From Haliclystus octoradiatus (lineage: Eukaryota; Cnidaria; Staurozoa; Stauromedusae; Haliclystidae), in assembly GCA_916610825.1 (NCBI GenBank), contig OU744448.1, forward strand, positions 979,501-1,043,500: DNA of 64,000 bases, read 5' to 3'. Positions within the stretch are counted from its first letter, which is position 1. Every line of letters begins with the position of its first letter. Positions 61,601 to 64,000 of this stretch are shown here, in pieces. A program made the position numbers and the translations under genes. Under the pieces are notes generated by a model. The model saw only the letters and a list, made by a program, of their open reading frames with translations, was not told the DNA's origin and searched no databases.

Positions 61601-64000
61601 TTCATGTTGGTGTTTACTTGATATGCCGTAAGAATATTAGGGATTGAAAGAGCGGGAAGAGATTTGTTAGCATTCAAAAGCGAAATTTATCGCCAAAACA
61701 AAACAAAATTATAACACCAGGTGAATTCGATTTTTAATGCGGATACCATTGACTCCAAATTATGTTTGTAAACACGTAGGCTTCGTCTAAAAATAGTTAG
61801 TTACATACCTACGTATGTTTTATATTGCATTGTTTTTATCTGCAGTATATATGCACATAAATTGTAAAATTTAGAATCATATGAATTTATTTAGTGTTGA
61901 TTTGAAAGTACATTTTATCCAAGTTGTTTTGACTTGCGTCAAACTTCTCAGGCTGATCAGACTGTGACTCCAATTCCGCTATTTATTTTTGAGCCTTACA
62001 CATTTGTTGGCTATCTATAGCCATATACTTTGCGTTTCGACAAGTAAGAATTGAGATTTATCCAAAACTGAAATTGATAAACCAAACTATTTTCTCGAGC
62101 TTTCTGTCTTGTCTTTCCGTAGCAACAGCCACAAGGACAATCTTCTGACGTGGGCACTGACGTCACTTTCCACTCGTTTCTTGTGATCAAGACAACAAAA
62201 CAAAGCAAAGGCTGCTGGTCATTTGAAACTCTTTAAGCAGCCAAGGTCCGGGTAGTCTGCGTGCAGACTAAAAGTGAAACTATCTTAACGAAAATGTCAA
62301 GTCTGTGCATTTCTCAGAATAAATCATTTTGCTGACACAGCTAAAGAAAACTAGCAGTTTGCTAGTCTTGAGAAAACTCAATTTACGGTCTCAATTATGT
62401 GTGTTTACATGTCATACTGCTGGCGTACAAAAAACTACAAAAACAACAGCAAACATGCTGAAAAGCGCTCATTTTGCCTAACATTTTGCTTTCTTTTTAA
62501 GTTTACTGGTTTGTAAAGAATTTACCCTTTCGTTAAGATATGCTTTGAGTCTGCACGCAGGCTATGAGATTGAATATTAAATTCTCTGAGGAGGAAGAAA
62601 TGTTTTATTGTCAGGGCCTCCCCTGCGAAAAACAGTTCAGGGCATGAAAAGTGGGGCTATTAAACGTTCATGAACTCCTGAACTGTTTTTGCAGGGGATG
62701 AATTGGCAGGGTAATTCACACATTTTTATTTCAATTATCTAATCACAAAGGTAAAAAAAGCAAAACAACTTTGTTTGGTCAACTACGCAGACTTTACACT
62801 TTCCTTAAGAAACGTTTTAGACTGGACGCAGGATAAACAAGCCTTGGACATACCTTTGATAAAAGAAGCAAAGCGAATAACTTTTGCAAATGAAATGAAA
62901 CAGATTGCTCCACGGAAGAGAATCTTGTATTCAACATATGACGACGAAACCTGAAAGAAAACAGAGCAGTAAAACATGATGACAAACAACATTGTATCAG
63001 TTGTGGGCCAAAAGAAACAAAACAAAAAATGTGTTTGTAAAAGTTTTCAGAATTAATTAATGCTTACTGAACATGAATATAAGTTACATGCAAATTATAA
63101 GTTGCAAATTAAAACAACTTGAGTGATATTTCGATCCAGCTTTTGGATAGTACTCTTTCTTTTTTCAAAATGGGAGTGAAGAAGATTAAGTAAAAAGATC
63201 AAAAAGATTTTCAAATCAGTAGTGTGAAAGAACACTTTTCAGCTTATTCAAGTCCTGAATTAATGATGATGATGATGATGATGATGATAATGATTTGATT
63301 TTGAATCTTTGACTTTAATCTTTATGCAACCAATTGTATATAGACAACAATGCAACATTTAAATTGACTTCACTGCGACAAATCTCATAAATCGGAAAAT
63401 CAGTAATATTGTAACTTTGCACTTTTTCTATGTGGCTACTGGACTGTAGGCCTGGTAAACAAGCTACGGAGTCAGGTTTATGGAGCCAGACCATATGGTG
63501 GCGTGGACAAAATAAATATAACCTCATTTCATTGTAGATTCAAAGAACTAATATCTGCAGACCACAACTCTAGAACTCCGTAATCACAACATACATTTGT
63601 AAGTATTTTCTGATTTTTGCTCTACCTTTTCAACATAAATATTGCTTGCAAAACACTGTTCATGTAGCAGGTATTACCAAGATTGACAAGACCAACTTTT
63701 CCGGTTTCAGACTTGATAAAACGAATAGGACGAGATGATGAAGATGATTGATCTACGTCTAAACCAGAGAATTTACTTGTAGCTAACCAAAGTTTCATTT
63801 GAGCTTCAGGAGGACGGTCTTGAGCCTAGAATTGAATTAAATTATATGATATTTATAACTCATAAATAGACGTACATCTTGATTAAAATTGGTCTCAACT
63901 CTATTAATATCAAGCAGACAGGACCTACCTTGAGTATCTCAATCAGTTCAGAATAAACATCAGGGAACCCTGGGAACTGATACATCAACGTATACATTAA
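58648..64000 (-). CDS. USP38: Ubiquitin carboxyl-terminal hydrolase 38, C-terminal part (5' end outside window)
   Basis: Deubiquitinase (USP family, cysteine protease). Five exons, minus strand: 64000-63929 (continues beyond the window), 63825-63626, 62950-62854, 61134-59884, 58788-58648, encoding 586 residues plus stop. The Cys box is VGLVNLGNTCYMNS (Cys at residue 77 of the visible part), then RPSWFSSGSQQDCSEFLKHL; a zinc ribbon follows with CTRC and CDNC pairs; the His box is VVHSGISSDCGHYYCY and the terminal Asp/Asn box WFMLNDMR. The C-terminus GPGGSCGGRSTGGFG resembles the Gly-rich tail of USP38 rather than USP35. All catalytic residues are present. A Ser/Glu-rich insertion (about residues 215-300) separates the catalytic sub-domains, as in human USP38. 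The fourth intron carries a SINE and a TTAA element; the third carries several inverted-repeat elements. Confidence 0.93.
58849..59112 (+). mobile_element. tRNA-derived SINE, diverged copy 2 (USP38 last intron)
   Basis: Aligns end to end with the SINE at 29058-29425: A-box remnant ATTAGAGCAGATGGC, B-box remnant GTGGTCCAAATC, shared body AACTCAGCCTTGACTTCATC and ATTGAGACCTATCTG, and the tail GGCACCTTGGGTAAGG. More mutated and without a visible target duplication, so an older insertion. Confidence 0.75.
59384..59590. mobile_element. TTAA-flanked MITE (family C), copy 2
   Basis: TTAA at both edges (59384-59387, 59587-59590); inner ends AGGGGCAAGATTGACCAGCG and the complement of AGGAGCAAAAATGACCGGCA. 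TTAA target sites are the hallmark of piggyBac-type elements. About 200 bp, no ORF. Confidence 0.72.
61251..62236. mobile_element. 986-bp TTAA-flanked element, USP38 intron 3
   Basis: TTAA at 61251-61254 and 62233-62236; the ends share AAATGACCAGCAGCCTTTGC as inverted repeats, with a few mismatches in the first 12 bp. The tips AGA...AAATGACC resemble family C. The interior contains a 105-codon open frame (61265-61582) rich in Arg/Lys that I do not recognise, and no transposase. Likely a non-autonomous piggyBac-type element. Confidence 0.68.
62253..62564. mobile_element. Inverted-repeat MITE (family F), USP38 intron 3
   Basis: Left TAGTCTGCGTGCAGACTAAA and right CTTTGAGTCTGCACGCAGGCTA are inverted repeats that continue inward (ATCTTAACGAAA / TTTCGTTAAGAT). 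Starts 17 bp after the TTAA element. A short remnant with the same ends (ACGCAGACTTTACACTTTCC ... GGACGCAGG) lies at about 62778-62833, 21 bp before USP38 exon 3. Confidence 0.72.
62620..62697. mobile_element. Compact complete family D element, 78 bp
   Basis: CCCCTGCGAAAAACAGTTCA and its complement TGAACTGTTTTTGCAGGGG bound a 40-bp centre that contains CGTTCATGAACT. This defines the ends of the GTTCATGAAC family: short inverted-repeat elements with CCCCTG tips. Confidence 0.75.
63262..63294. repeat. GAT trinucleotide repeat
   Basis: About ten ATG/GAT units in USP38 intron 2. Simple sequence; similar runs end the LINE tails at 29766 and 36665, so it may be the end of a lost LINE. Confidence 0.8.

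Overview
The window is animal nuclear DNA, AT-rich by eye, and carries eleven complete intron-containing or single-exon protein genes plus two genes cut by the window edges. Coding exons are short, split by many introns with GT-AG (and two GC-AG, two U12-type) boundaries, and the introns are full of small transposons. The gene content (two soluble guanylate cyclase genes, the cilia genes CEP135, ZMYND10 and LRRC51, and FBXO8, ATP23, RNF121, BTG, HMGB and USP38) and the ancestral-looking intron structure point to a non-vertebrate metazoan with cilia that has kept much of its ancestral intron set, plausibly an invertebrate deuterostome or a lophotrochozoan. The sequence alone does not fix the phylum. 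All gene models were assembled by hand from splice sites and reading phase; every exon chain closes in frame.

Layout: 1-131 (-) first exon of CEP135; 896-6307 (+) FBXO8, head-to-head with it; 7846-13940 (+) and 14782-20414 (+) a tandem pair of soluble guanylate cyclase beta-type genes; 20851-25962 (+) ATP23 metalloprotease; 26492-27440 (-) LRRC51, convergent with ATP23 and divergent from 27904-34378 (+) RNF121; 34594-37411 (-) a Maf-type nucleotide pyrophosphatase (N-terminal half of ASMTL), only 113 bp from the divergent 37525-48985 (+) ZMYND10; 50707-51210 (+) an intronless BTG gene; 52313-57239 (-) an HMGB protein; 58648-64000 (-) the 3' part of USP38.

The genes are not one pathway. Three relate to cilia or centrioles (CEP135, ZMYND10, and LRRC51, which is found in ciliated lineages). 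The two cyclases probably act together: both keep the heme-binding H-NOX residues, but their catalytic halves carry complementary active-site residues, as the alpha and beta subunits of the vertebrate NO receptor do. Several genes share human linkage groups (from memory: CEP135, GUCY1B1, FBXO8, USP38 and HMGB2 on chromosome 4; RNF121 and LRRC51 at 11q13.4), so part of this block may be old synteny.

Mobile DNA: several families of small terminal-inverted-repeat elements (TA-, TTAA- and other-flanked), a tRNA-derived SINE with a perfect 15-bp target duplication, several 5'-truncated LINE tails, a 488-bp-arm inverted repeat, an 8-copy 52-bp tandem array grown from one of the inverted-repeat families, and, in ZMYND10 intron 12, a complete short LTR element with identical LTRs, a 4-bp target duplication and a single unrecognised 211-codon ORF.
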